A stretch of 31,894 bases of DNA, from assembly GCA_910587835.1 (NCBI GenBank), contig CAJUNQ010000004.1:1-31894 (forward strand), in the 5' to 3' direction. Shown one piece after another: positions 1 through 7,570 of the stretch. How positions within the stretch are numbered: the stretch's first letter is position 1; each line of letters starts with the position of its first letter. The notes beneath the pieces are model-generated. The model searched no databases. It worked only from the letters and a program-made list of their open reading frames with translations, and had not been told where the DNA came from. The DNA comes from an uncultured Oscillospiraceae bacterium. GTDB taxonomy: Bacteria; Bacillota; Clostridia; Oscillospirales; Acutalibacteraceae. The translations under genes and the position numbers were made by a program.

Positions 1-93
1 CCCTGCCTCTGGTGGGTCCCGCTGGAAGCCGGGAATCTGTTGCATAAAACTCTCGTAGGCACGGTCTGTCTTGCTTTCTGTAAACTTTGGCAC
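1..93 (-). CDS. Unknown protein, N-terminal 31 residues only
   Basis: The gene runs off the left edge of the window. A GTG start at 93 has an AGGAGG ribosome-binding site 8 nt upstream; the ATG ten bases earlier lies directly against that site and is out of frame, so GTG is preferred. The visible N-terminus begins MPKFTESKTDRAYESFMQQ and continues with IPGFQRDPP, a charged soluble-looking segment with no signal peptide or membrane helix. I do not recognise the family. It lies beyond the 3' end of the tRNA at 372-448, a common place for integrated elements, but no attachment repeat was found, so that is only a possibility. Confidence 0.5.
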   Translation of the reverse strand, partial: MPKFTESKTDRAYESFMQQIPGFQRDPPEAG

Positions 94-135
94 TCTGCAT
101 ACCTCCTAAATCTTTCTCTGGAAAAAGAAAAAGGG

Positions 136-175
136 CCATGATTTTCATCATGCCCTTCTCAAAAATTATTTTGTT
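136..175 (-). terminator. Hairpin with U-rich tail, leftward
   Basis: An imperfect hairpin pairs AAGGGC plus ATGAT with their complements (one bulged base) around 135-159. On the minus strand it is followed by a T-rich run, the usual form of an intrinsic terminator. It lies upstream of the partial leftward gene, so it may be a second stop for transcription from the tRNA side. Confidence 0.4.
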
Positions 176-312
176 TTTCTTCTGCCCTGACTCGCTGTTT
201 GGCAACCACGCGGGTTCAGATCCCAAAATCGAAGACTTGCCGCAGGCAATGTCTTTGGCATTCCCCCAAAACACGTCACGCCGTGACGGTCCTTTTTTGG
301 CCTCTTGAACGC

Positions 313-340
313 CAAAAAACCCCGGAATTCCGGGGATTTT
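313..340. terminator. Palindromic intrinsic terminator after the tRNA
   Basis: A perfect 16-bp palindrome, CCCCGGAATTCCGGGG at 320-335, is flanked by six A on the left and a T run on the right. It can therefore terminate in either direction. Its position 36 nt beyond the tRNA 3' end suggests it ends the tRNA transcript. Confidence 0.75.
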
Positions 341-371
341 TCGGTGTGGCATCTTTTAAGATGTGTAAACA

Positions 372-448
372 TGGTGGACCATCAGGGACTCGAACCCCGG
401 GCCGACCGGTTATGAGCCGGTTGCTCTAACCAACTGAGCTAATGGTCC
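372..448 (-). tRNA. tRNA with anticodon CAT, probably tRNA-Ile2
   Basis: A complete 77-nt cloverleaf is present on the minus strand. The acceptor stem GGACCAT pairs fully with ATGGTCC, followed by discriminator A and an encoded CCA at 372-374. The D arm is GCTC/GAGC. The anticodon stem ACCGG/CCGGT encloses loop CTCATAA, giving anticodon CAT. The T arm carries TTCGAGT. CAT can mean elongator Met, initiator Met or the lysidine-modified Ile2. The GGACC 5' end and CTCATAA loop resemble Firmicutes Ile2 species as I recall them, and the sequence lacks an initiator-type acceptor end. Ile2 is thus the best guess, to be settled by lysidine-synthetase identity elements. Confidence 0.95.
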
Positions 449-482
449 GCAAGAGCCCTGCAGTCGTGCAAGGCCTTTATTT

Positions 483-511
483 ATCATACCACATCTTTGC
501 TGGATTGGCAA
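483..511 (-). promoter_or_regulatory. Sigma-A promoter of the tRNA
   Basis: On the minus strand, -35 TTGCCA (506-511) and -10 TATGAT (483-488) are separated by exactly 17 bp. The predicted transcription start is about 30 nt before the tRNA. Confidence 0.75.
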
Positions 512-529
512 GTGTTTTTTTCACCCGCC

Positions 530-805
530 TCATTCCCCGGTCGCAGGCTCCTCCGGCATCTCCGGCCAGAGGCTGGCCAGCCAGCTCTGAATGGCTGCAA
601 GCCCCGGCTCGTCAAAGGGGAACTCCTTTTGCTCCGGACTGCCCGCCCGCTCAAAGCACTTGTCCTCCTGCCAGCGCCAGGCCAGCAGCTGCCCGTTCTC
701 CTTGTCCGGGGCCACCCGGTAGCGCAAAAGCGCGTCTCCCTGGGAACGACTGCCTGTAAAGGTGTTTCCCTCTACAAAAAACGTCAGGTTCTGCATGTCA
801 AACAT
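530..805 (-). CDS. Small conserved-looking hypothetical protein, 91 aa
   Basis: The ATG at 805 follows an AGGAGA ribosome-binding site with about 6 nt spacing, which supports a real gene. The product begins MFDMQNLTFFVEGNTFTGSR and is soluble and acidic, with alternating hydrophobic and polar residues in the first half (likely beta strands) and a C-terminal helix around LAAIQSWLASLWPEM. No cysteine pair, signal peptide or known motif is visible. It lies about 300 nt downstream of the queH operon on the same strand and ends just before the tRNA promoter. Function unknown. Confidence 0.7.
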   Translation of the reverse strand: MFDMQNLTFFVEGNTFTGSRSQGDALLRYRVAPDKENGQLLAWRWQEDKCFERAGSPEQKEFPFDEPGLAAIQSWLASLWPEMPEEPATGE

Positions 806-1110
806 ATTCTTCTCCTATCCTCTCAACTTTGTGTTGACTCCGCTGCCTTTTCGTTTTGTGGGACCTGGCAGGCTTTCTGTCCTGAAAAGGTCGATAATCT
901 CCCTCCCGCCTTGTGACTCGTTCCAGTCTCAGAAGAAAGAAACCCAGGTCCCTCCATTTCCCCGGCAACAGTCTAAAAAAGTAGTATTTATTTTCTGAGA
1001 GGAAGCCAAAAGCTTCTTCCCCTGTATTTTCCGTCTGCAAGCCATCCGCTGTTTGCCCTGCGACAGCCCGACTTACCCGCGCCAACTGCGACTGGTCTGG
1101 CTTCGCCAAG
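806..1110. other. 305-bp gap without a convincing gene
   Basis: An open frame on the minus strand covers most of this gap, but it has no ribosome-binding site, is very rich in Arg/Lys and overlaps the 91-aa gene start, so it is not called. A modest hairpin (GAAGC/GCTTC near 1003-1018) followed by an AT-rich stretch on the minus strand could terminate the upstream operon. Confidence 0.4.
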
Positions 1111-1857
1111 TCAGCCGGCCGCGTCCTTTGGCCCTCCTGCCACTTGGTACAGATATGCCCGTCCTTTGCTTCCTATCCGCTCTATGGCCCCCAGCTCTCT
1201 TGCCGCGCTCAAGGCCAGCGAGCCCTTCATGCCGGAAAACCGCCCCAGCCGCCGGAAGTCCTTCGCAGTAAACGCCTGGGGCAGCCCCGGAGGCAGCAGC
1301 CGCCAGGCCTCCTCCCGGCAGGGCGCCGCCACCTCGCCCATCAGGCGCACAGGCATGCGCTCCCACCGGGTGTAGCCCCGCCGGCCCCGGCCGTCCCGCA
1401 GGCGGTACTCCTCCACCTCCAACAGGGGCACCAGAAACCCCAGCCCCGGCCTTCTCAGTTGTTCCCGCAGACTGAACAGCTCCGGCAGCAGCTCCCAGGC
1501 CCCGCCTGGTTTGGGGCTTTTCCGCCGGGGAGAAAGGCTCCCGTCCGCCTCCACGTTAATCAGCCACTTCACCTCTGCCACCGGGTAGACCACGGTTACC
1601 GGGTAGTGGTCCAGAAAAAAGTCCAGCTTTTCCCGCAGCCGCCCAAAGCTGCCGGTCTGTATCTCCATAATGCCGGCTTCGTTGACAATGTCCGCCACAT
1701 AACGGCCCACCCGCACCTCCCGGTGCAGCTCCTCCGGGGCCAGATACTTCTTCAGGGCCGCATGCAGGGTTTTCTCGCCCAGGGTGCCGATGCCCCCCTT
1801 GCCCCGGCCCTCCTCCATTGTCTGGCGGCAGGCCTGCAAAAAGGCCCGCTCATCCAT
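1111..1857 (-). CDS. PD-(D/E)XK nuclease-like conserved protein
   Basis: A 248-aa soluble protein. The first ~100 residues carry an arrangement typical of PD-(D/E)XK phosphodiesterase folds: GEKTLHAALKKYL with E28, ADIV with D56, then MEIQTGSF with E65 and Q67 where the family usually has E-x-K, followed by a helix and the strand VTVVYPV. The central part holds an Arg/Lys-rich SPRRKSPKPGG stretch. The C-terminal segment (about 195-240) looks like a winged helix. The start ATG at 1857 lies inside the end of the amidohydrolase gene (8-nt overlap), implying translational coupling. Nuclease activity is inferred from the motif alone; the Q in place of K may mean a modified or inactive site. Confidence 0.8.
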   Translation of the reverse strand: MDERAFLQACRQTMEEGRGKGGIGTLGEKTLHAALKKYLAPEELHREVRVGRYVADIVNEAGIMEIQTGSFGRLREKLDFFLDHYPVTVVYPVAEVKWLINVEADGSLSPRRKSPKPGGAWELLPELFSLREQLRRPGLGFLVPLLEVEEYRLRDGRGRRGYTRWERMPVRLMGEVAAPCREEAWRLLPPGLPQAFTAKDFRRLGRFSGMKGSLALSAARELGAIERIGSKGRAYLYQVAGGPKDAAG

Positions 1858-2677
1858 GCCCTACCTCTGTCTGAAACAGCCGGGCAAAGTTGCCGGACAG
1901 CACCTGACGGTTCTCCTCCTCGGTCAGACCCAGGGCAAAAAACCGCGTCAGCTCCTTCTCCACCGGCCACATGGGGAAGTCTGTGCCGAACAGCACCCGC
2001 TCCGGGCCAAAGGCGGCAAAGCTCTCCCTGGCCTCCTCCTGACTGAGAAAGGCCAGAGAGCTGGAACAGTCGGTGTAGATGCCGGACCCTTTCAGCCATT
2101 GCCGGGCCTGTGCCCACTGGGTATAGCCCCCCAGATGGGCCGCAATCACCGTGAGCCCCGGCGCCCGGTCCAGCAGACGCGCCAGCCGCTCCGGCGAGGA
2201 CAGGTCCCCCCGGCTGTCGCCCATATGAATCAGCACCGGCAGCTTCCTCTCCACCGCTGCCTGGAAGAAGGGGAGCATGGCCGGGCTGTCGATGGGAAAG
2301 CCCTGAAAGTCCGGGTGCAGCTTAACGCCCCGCAGCCCCCGGCGCTGCAGGTTGTCCAGCTCTCCGCTCACGTCGGCAATGTCCGGGTGCCAGGCGCCCA
2401 GTCCCACAAATTGGGGGTACTGGGCACAGGCCGACTGGATAAACTGCTGAATGGGCCCCACCTGCTCCGCTTTTGTAGCCACCGAGCACACCAGAAACCG
2501 GTCAACGCCCGCATTTCCCCCTGCCTCAGCCAGCACAGAGGGCAGGCCTACATAGCCCATGCGCAGGCCGTAAAAGTCCCCTACCGAGGCTGTGGCCTTC
2601 TCTGCAATTTTCGCCGGGTAGATGTGGGCATGGGCGTCTGCGGCAGGATAGCATACCCCCTTATGCTTCACCGGCAT
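1850..2677 (-). CDS. Amidohydrolase-2 family metal-dependent hydrolase
   Basis: A 275-aa TIM-barrel hydrolase of the ACMSD-like amidohydrolase family. Visible metal and active-site motifs are D14-A-H16-A-H18 at strand 1, VKLHP with K119 and H121, H151 in LIHMGD, H181 in AAHLGG, and D233 in GTDFPM at strand 8. Family members hydrolyse or decarboxylate small cyclic or carboxylated substrates; the substrate cannot be read from sequence. The ATG at 2677 has AGGAGGGG 7 nt upstream and overlaps the queH end by 17 nt. It is the middle gene of a tightly overlapping three-gene operon. No signal peptide is visible, so it is cytoplasmic. Confidence 0.88.
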   Translation of the reverse strand: MPVKHKGVCYPAADAHAHIYPAKIAEKATASVGDFYGLRMGYVGLPSVLAEAGGNAGVDRFLVCSVATKAEQVGPIQQFIQSACAQYPQFVGLGAWHPDIADVSGELDNLQRRGLRGVKLHPDFQGFPIDSPAMLPFFQAAVERKLPVLIHMGDSRGDLSSPERLARLLDRAPGLTVIAAHLGGYTQWAQARQWLKGSGIYTDCSSSLAFLSQEEARESFAAFGPERVLFGTDFPMWPVEKELTRFFALGLTEEENRQVLSGNFARLFQTEVGHG

Positions 2678-3329
2678 GGGTCAGCCCCTCCTTTTCCTGT
2701 TTTTCCCGCTCCCGCTGGGCCCGGGAGTAGCTGCACCCGCAATAGTCCTGGCGGTACAGGCCATAGGCCCGGGAGAGCTCAATAGAGCGTTTATAGCCCT
2801 CCTTCTTTTTGAAGTCGGCGGGCAGGTGCTTCACCCCATAGCGCACGCCCAGCTCCTCCCCAATCTGGTTGAGGGCCTGGGCGTTCTTCAGGGGGCTGAT
2901 GCTCAGGGTCGTGGTGAAATAGTCCAGCCCCAGGTCCTTCGCGGCCCTGGCGGCCTCCTCCAGCCGCAGCCGGTAGCAGGCCAGGCACCGGGCCCCGCCC
3001 TCAGGCTCTCCCTCCAGGCCCTGTACCGCCTGGGCAAAGGCCTCCGGGTCATAGCCGCAGGACACCAGCCGGGGCTTGCGGGGCAGGGGCATTTCCTCTG
3101 TCAGACGCAGCAGCTCTGTCAGACGCTTTTCATATTCTGACTGAGGGGAGATGTTGGGATTATAGTAGAGGATGCTCACATCAAAATGGGGGCAGAGCTG
3201 TTCCAGCACCGCGCTGGAACAGGGGGCGCAGCAGACATGAAGCAGCAGGCTGGGAGCGGGGCCGTCCAGCCTGGCCAAAAGGGCGTCCAGCTCCCTGGCG
3301 TAATGACGCTTGAGATGAGGCTTGTCCAT
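2661..3329 (-). CDS. queH: Epoxyqueuosine reductase QueH
   Basis: QueH (formerly DUF208) reduces epoxyqueuosine to queuosine in tRNA, the last step of queuosine synthesis, using an iron-sulfur cluster and a second metal. The 222-aa product has the family's cysteine pattern: HVCCAPCSS (C33, C34, C37), RCLACY (C115, C118) and DYCGCSYS (C197, C199), plus FTTTLSISPLKN and FKKKEGYKRSIELS. The start ATG at 3329 follows GGGAGG by 5 nt; the open frame extends further upstream but only into the leader. It is the first gene of the operon, with its own promoter at 3456-3484. Identification is firm. Confidence 0.93.
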   Translation of the reverse strand: MDKPHLKRHYARELDALLARLDGPAPSLLLHVCCAPCSSAVLEQLCPHFDVSILYYNPNISPQSEYEKRLTELLRLTEEMPLPRKPRLVSCGYDPEAFAQAVQGLEGEPEGGARCLACYRLRLEEAARAAKDLGLDYFTTTLSISPLKNAQALNQIGEELGVRYGVKHLPADFKKKEGYKRSIELSRAYGLYRQDYCGCSYSRAQREREKQEKEGLTHAGEA

Positions 3330-3455
3330 AGGGTCCTCCCAGGTATTCTGAAGTAAAGCGCAGGCAGCCCCCTGCCGGGAGCATAGCGAAGAAAAATACC
3401 TCCGCCTGCCGCGCCGGGCCTTGCGGGGAGAATCCCCCAAAAGGCCTGTGAGGAC

Positions 3456-3484
3456 ATTGTAGCACAACCAGGCCCAAGACGCAA
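3456..3484 (-). promoter_or_regulatory. Sigma-A promoter of the queH operon
   Basis: Minus strand -35 TTGCGT (3479-3484), 17-bp spacer, -10 TACAAT (3456-3461). This gives a leader of roughly 120 nt with a GGGG/CCCC hairpin. I looked for preQ1 riboswitch features in the leader and saw none. Confidence 0.75.
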
Positions 3485-3536
3485 GCCGCAGACCCTGTTC
3501 CGGGCTGTTTTTGCCGGATTTTCGGGGAATTTCAGG

Positions 3537-3565
3537 TTGCGTTTTGTCAAAAAGAGGTATATAAT
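3537..3565 (+). promoter_or_regulatory. Sigma-A promoter of the membrane protein gene
   Basis: -35 TTGCGT (3537-3542) and consensus -10 TATAAT (3560-3565) with a 17-bp spacer. It lies back to back with the queH promoter, about 55 bp apart, forming a divergent promoter region. Confidence 0.75.
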
Positions 3566-3623
3566 TTTAAAGGATGCCGCTTGAAAAGCGCGCCCAAACC
3601 AAACAGTGAAAGGAAGTATGAAA

Positions 3624-4322
3624 ATGAGTGAAAGGCTCCGGCAATGGCTGGACAGCGAGATGAAGGATTATGAAGTGGTGTTTCGACGCTTTAACAACCG
3701 GCTGATGAAGCGCGTGCCCCTGTGGATGCTGTTGAGCATAGGAGGCATGGTGGCCCTGGGCTTTGCTGTAGGCTATGAGTGGACCTATGTGCTGCGGGTG
3801 CATTTCCTCATTGGCCTGGGCTTTGGGCTGTTTATTCTGCTGTGCTTCTGGCTGCAAACCCGCAGCGTCTCCATGAAAAAGGTCCGCAAGCTCTACGAGC
3901 AGGCTCTGGGCGGCCTGAGCAGCAGCGACCAGGAGGCCTTTGCCCAACAGGCCTCCCAGGCGGGCAGTGTGGACTTTTTCAACCCCGGCAGCGACAAATA
4001 TCCGGCCCGGCTCACGGTGGGGCCTGACTTCTGGCTCTACTTTCGGGGCGGCTGTCAGACGTTTCGGGTGGCGGACATAGCCGGGCTAAGGGTCAAACAA
4101 GAGACCACCCGGGTAGGCTATAATGTGGGGAACAGCCATGTGCGCCAAAATCTGGGGGTGGGGCTGTCTCTGGTAGCCCACTTCCGGGAGGGCAGCGCTT
4201 CAGCGGCCCAGTCAGACTCAGCCAGCATTTTCTTAGACAACGCCAAGCAGCTGGAACAGGCCCGGGCGCTGATTGAAAAGCACTGCCCCAAAGCCCGGCC
4301 CTTGTGGAACCGGGAAACATAA
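3624..4322 (+). CDS. Two-TM membrane protein with cytoplasmic C-domain
   Basis: The 232-aa product starts MSERLRQWLDSEM and has two adjacent hydrophobic helices at about residues 33-50 and 57-78, followed by a ~150-residue soluble region. That region contains a short basic/coiled stretch and a beta-rich part (LTVGPDFWLYFRGG, FRVADIAGLRV) resembling a PH-like fold. Starts at GTG 3606, ATG 3618 or ATG 3624 are possible; 3624 is best placed after AAAGGAAG (7 nt). Stop TAA is 17 nt before the next start, so it is co-transcribed with the lipoprotein gene. Family not recognised; a membrane sensor or scaffold is only a guess. Confidence 0.8.
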   Translation: MSERLRQWLDSEMKDYEVVFRRFNNRLMKRVPLWMLLSIGGMVALGFAVGYEWTYVLRVHFLIGLGFGLFILLCFWLQTRSVSMKKVRKLYEQALGGLSSSDQEAFAQQASQAGSVDFFNPGSDKYPARLTVGPDFWLYFRGGCQTFRVADIAGLRVKQETTRVGYNVGNSHVRQNLGVGLSLVAHFREGSASAAQSDSASIFLDNAKQLEQARALIEKHCPKARPLWNRET

Positions 4323-4339
4323 AAACAGGAGGAATCCCC

Positions 4340-4948
4340 ATGAAAACCTATAGAAAATCCCTGCTGTGCCTTTTGCTGGCCCTGACGCTGCTGGTAATGA
4401 CAGCTTGCTCTGGTGGGGGCGAGGAAAAAGAGGAGGAGGTCCTGCTGCCCATCCAGGTCAACGGGATGGAGATCAAGGTGGGCGAGACCACGGTGCAGGC
4501 TCTGCTGGACCAGGGCATCGACGTCTATTGGGTCAACGACGACTACGAGCAGGTAGTGGTCGACCCCAGTCAGGAGTTGGAGGCCAACGCCTACTACTCC
4601 GGGGGCGCCATCTCCATCAGCGACGATATCTTCGCCCAGATCTCCTTTGTGACAGAGGAGGAGGCGGTCCCAATGGGGCAGGCGGTTATTGCCCGGCTAG
4701 AGTTCCATATGTTCGGCGAAGAGGACCCGGCAGTGCTGGAAGGCATACAGTTTGACGGCGTGCCGGTGGCCGAGCTCACCCGGGACAAGGCCGGGGAAAA
4801 ATACCCGGACTGGACCGGCGATGAGAATATGTGGCTGAAATACGGGCTAGAGTACCAGTACAGCCTGTTCTTTGACTCATCCTCCCAAAGGCTCACCCAG
4901 TTCACTGTTGAACGGGAATACGATGTGGATTGGACCGGCAAGGACTAA
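4340..4948 (+). CDS. Secreted lipoprotein of unknown function
   Basis: A 202-aa product with a type II signal peptide: basic MKTYRK, a hydrophobic core, and a lipobox ending TAC with lipidated Cys23, followed by a Gly/Glu-rich linker. The mature part begins with PIQVNGMEIKVGETTVQALL, a permuted-copper-amine-oxidase-like opening seen in many Clostridia surface proteins, and is acidic. The ATG follows AGGAGGAA by 5 nt. The upstream ATG/GTG choices would put the signal peptide internal, so 4340 is preferred. The TAA stop is also the left copy of the MITE target duplication, so the present 3' end may be the original one. Confidence 0.85.
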   Translation: MKTYRKSLLCLLLALTLLVMTACSGGGEEKEEEVLLPIQVNGMEIKVGETTVQALLDQGIDVYWVNDDYEQVVVDPSQELEANAYYSGGAISISDDIFAQISFVTEEEAVPMGQAVIARLEFHMFGEEDPAVLEGIQFDGVPVAELTRDKAGEKYPDWTGDENMWLKYGLEYQYSLFFDSSSQRLTQFTVEREYDVDWTGKD

Positions 4949-5112
4949 GAGCCTATCCCGGAATGAGACGTGGGCAGATTGCGCAGTCAGATTGATCGTC
5001 AGATGGCGTCAAAATTTTGCAGGCAGGCTGACGCCTGTCAAGAAATTTGGCCGCTATATGACGGAAAATATGCAAACAAGATGCGTGCGGATCATTTCGG
5101 GATAGGCTCTAA
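4946..5112. mobile_element. 161-bp MITE with 3-bp target duplication
   Basis: Positions 4949-5109 are bounded by terminal inverted repeats matching at 18 of the first 19 bases (left starts GAGCCTATCCCGGAATGA, right complement GAGCCTATCCCGAAATGA). The element is flanked by a direct TAA at 4946-4948 and 5110-5112. It has no coding capacity and an internal inverted repeat GGCGTCA/TGACGCC. TSDs of the form TNA and ends starting G(A/G)G fit IS5-superfamily transposition, so it is probably moved in trans by such a transposase; that assignment is inferred. The left TAA is the lipoprotein stop codon, so insertion left the reading frame intact. Confidence 0.85.
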
Positions 5113-5147
5113 GCTGCTCCGCCCGGAACAACACCCGGGACAAAAGT

Positions 5148-5180
5148 AAAAAGCAGGCTGCTCTCACAGCCTGCTTTTTT
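5148..5180. terminator. Bidirectional terminator between convergent genes
   Basis: A perfect stem AAAAAGCAGGCTG/CAGCCTGCTTTTT with a 6-nt loop and T runs on both strands. It ends the lipoprotein operon from the left and the chemotaxis gene from the right. Confidence 0.9.
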
Positions 5181-5205
5181 ATATGCCGCTTGCGCCAGCC
5201 CTGCC

Positions 5206-7192
5206 TCACTCCACGTCAAACCGGCTGATCAGCTGGTTCAGGGTCCGGGCCTGAGAGGAGAGCTCCTTAGACACCGCAGCGCTCTCCTCGGCAGCGGCAG
5301 CGTTTGCCTGCACCACCTGAGAGATATCCTTGATGCCGCTCTCTACCAGACTGATCATCTCCGACTGCTGCAAGCTGGCGGCGGCAATCTCGTCCATCAG
5401 CTCCTTGATGGACTGAACACAGCCGTGCATACGCTGCATAGCGTCCGCCGCCATGTCGGTAGATTCTGTCCCGGTCTTCACATCCTGAATGGACCGGGTG
5501 ACCAGACTGTTGGTGTTCTGGGCAGCCTCCGCCGACCGGGAGGCCAGGCTGCGCACCTCCTGGGCCACAATGGAAAAGCCCTTGCCTGCCGTACCGGCCC
5601 GCGCGGCCTCTACCGAGGCGTTCAGCGCCAGTATATTGGTCTGAAAGGCAATATCCTCCATGGTTTTGGTAATGGTGACAATGCGGGAGGAGGACTGATC
5701 GATGTTTTTGGTGGCCTCCATCAGCTGGCCCATCTTCACATCCGCTTCTTCCGCATACCCGGTGGCTTTGGACACCAGCTCCCCGGCGCTGCCGCAGCGC
5801 ACGGTGCTGGTGTGTATCTGGTTGGTGATGCCCGTCACGTTTTCCACCAGCCCGTCAATAGAAGCCGCCTGCTCGGCAGTGCCCTGGCTCAGCACCTGGG
5901 CCCCTGCGGAAACATGGTCCGCACTGGTGTCCACCTGCCTTGCCACCTGGGTAATGTCCCGGATCACATAGGTCAGGTTGGTGTGAATGGCCTGCAGGCT
6001 CTCCCAAAGCACCCGAAAGTCCCCGATATACAGCCCTTCGTTTTCCTTCACATTCACAGTGAGGCGGCCCTCCGCCATCTCTCCCAGCACCCGGCCCACA
6101 TCGTCAATGGTCTCACGCAGGCACCCGCAAACCCGCTGGGCAGTGCGGGCAATTCTGCCAATCTCATCCTCTCTGCCAGAAAAGCGGTCCAGCTCCTCCC
6201 CGGCAGAAAGATTCAGCTCTCCCAGGCGGCTGATGGCTCCCTCTACTACCATCAGCTCCCGGCTCTCCCGGCGCAGAATCAACAGAGTGATGAGAATAAT
6301 AGCCACAGCCACCACCCCGCACAGCAGCCCCACAATAATGCGCACCGATGTCACAGCCTGAAAGACCTTTGCCGCGTCCTCCCGCACCAAAAACACCCAG
6401 CCCCGGTCCTTGAGATACTTATAGACCACCAGCTGCTCTCTGCCGTTTTCTCCCCGGTAGGAGTAGGTCCCTGCCTGGGCGTCCCCCTCCTCCCTGATGC
6501 GGCGGAGGATCTCCTGATAGCCCTGGTCAGTGGTCTCGGTGTTCAGCAGCGCCTCGTCCTCATGATAGAGATATACGCCGGTCTCCGCGTTGAGAAAGGC
6601 ATACTCACTGTCCGGCATACCCTTGATGTCCAGGTTCAGCAGCGCGTCCATCAAATGGCTGGCATAAACCCCCGCGCCCACATAGCCCAGGCAGTTCTCC
6701 CCGTCAAACACCGGGTAATACATGGAGATGATCATGCTGCCTGTGCCCGGCGACTTCATAATGCCCAGGTTGGTCAGCTCCTGCCGGGCCAGAATGCTGC
6801 CCTGAAATTCCTCCAAGGACTCCCCGCTGCGGGTGGTCATGCCAATGGCCCCCTGAGAGGTGTGGGTGAGCACATGGGTGCCCGGGGTGGCTATGTACAG
6901 CCCCTCAAAAACTCCTTTGACAGAGGCAAAGTCCTCGGTGTACCGCTGGGCCTTTTCCAAAAGCGCCCGGGTCCTCCGGGTCCTGCAAAAGCTCCCGCAC
7001 CTCGCTGCTCAAGGCAAAGGCCTTTACATACTCCTCTGCCGAGGCCACATAGCCGCTGGTAATCGCTGCCCGGGACTCCACCGCGTCTGTCAGCTGGTTG
7101 GTGATGTTTGCCCGCACCGTGGCGGAGGCATTGGTGGAAACCGTGAGCCAGAGCAAAAGCATTCCGGCCAGAATGAGCACTGTGGTGATCAT
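5206..7192 (-). pseudogene. Frameshifted methyl-accepting chemotaxis protein
   Basis: Two minus-strand frames together make one chemoreceptor. The upstream frame (7192 to about 6970) gives TM1 (MITTVLILAGMLLLWLTV) and the start of the sensor. The downstream frame (about 6969 to 5206, 584 residues from its first ATG) gives a Cache-like sensor, TM2 (about 206-229), HAMP (230-285) and a full signalling hairpin with IAFQTNILALNASVEAARAG at 438-457. The switch lies at 6963-6971, where CCCGGGCG read as CCCGGCG would restore LLQDPEDPALLEKAQRYTED. Upstream of 7192 the frame continues EKLATRIG to a stop, with no ribosome-binding site or better start. It may be a true pseudogene or one sequencing error plus a lost start. 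Confidence 0.8.
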
Positions 7193-7570
7193 ACCAATGC
7201 GGGTGGCAAGCTTTTCTTAAAGCAATAAATCAATTTGAGAGGTTCTTTTATGCGCTTTTTCTGTATGATTTCTCAGGCCCCAGGCCTCATTTTCCCTCTG
7301 AAAATAGAGCCTCTTTTTTTACCGCAATGTATTCTGGCAGAACCCTGCGCTTGGATAAATACGCGCGTCCCCCTGAAGCATCTCGGGCCTAGAGGATGGG
7401 GTAGAGATTTGCGCCGGCTGCGGCCGCATGGCAGAGGGGAGAGCCGCCTCCGCATCAGCCCACCGGCTCCTCGCTTGCAGCAAGATTGCCGTGTCGAGGA
7501 TGCAGCGGGCTCTCTCATAGCCGGCTGCACCTCCCTGGCAGATATCCTGCTCTTTGGGAGGCCTGACCGC
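7193..7570. other. Gap of ~375 bp, no gene recognised
   Basis: No reading frame here has a ribosome-binding site and a protein-like composition. The part next to the chemoreceptor lacks any recognisable promoter or start for it. The rest shows no family resemblance on either strand; it may be decayed sequence between vanS-like and the receptor. Confidence 0.4.
7282..7320 (+). terminator. Rightward terminator-like hairpin with no obvious gene
   Basis: AGGC...TCATTTTC pairs with GAAAATAGAGCCT (two single-base bulges), followed by CTTTTTTT. It is oriented for plus-strand transcription, though no plus-strand gene precedes it; it may be a remnant, or act on read-through antisense to the chemoreceptor. 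Confidence 0.5.

Noticed and set aside
798..1109. 103-aa minus-strand reading frame between the 91-aa gene and the nuclease-like gene
   Set aside because: No ribosome-binding site, Arg/Lys-rich composition and overlap with the start of a better-supported gene.
1144..2046. Long plus-strand reading frames opposite the queH operon
   Set aside because: They are mirror images of GC-rich coding sequence, rich in Pro/Gln/His/Leu, without ribosome-binding sites.
5425..7062. 545-codon plus-strand frame opposite the chemoreceptor
   Set aside because: Low-complexity His/Gly/Leu composition and no ribosome-binding site; it is the antisense shadow of the receptor gene.
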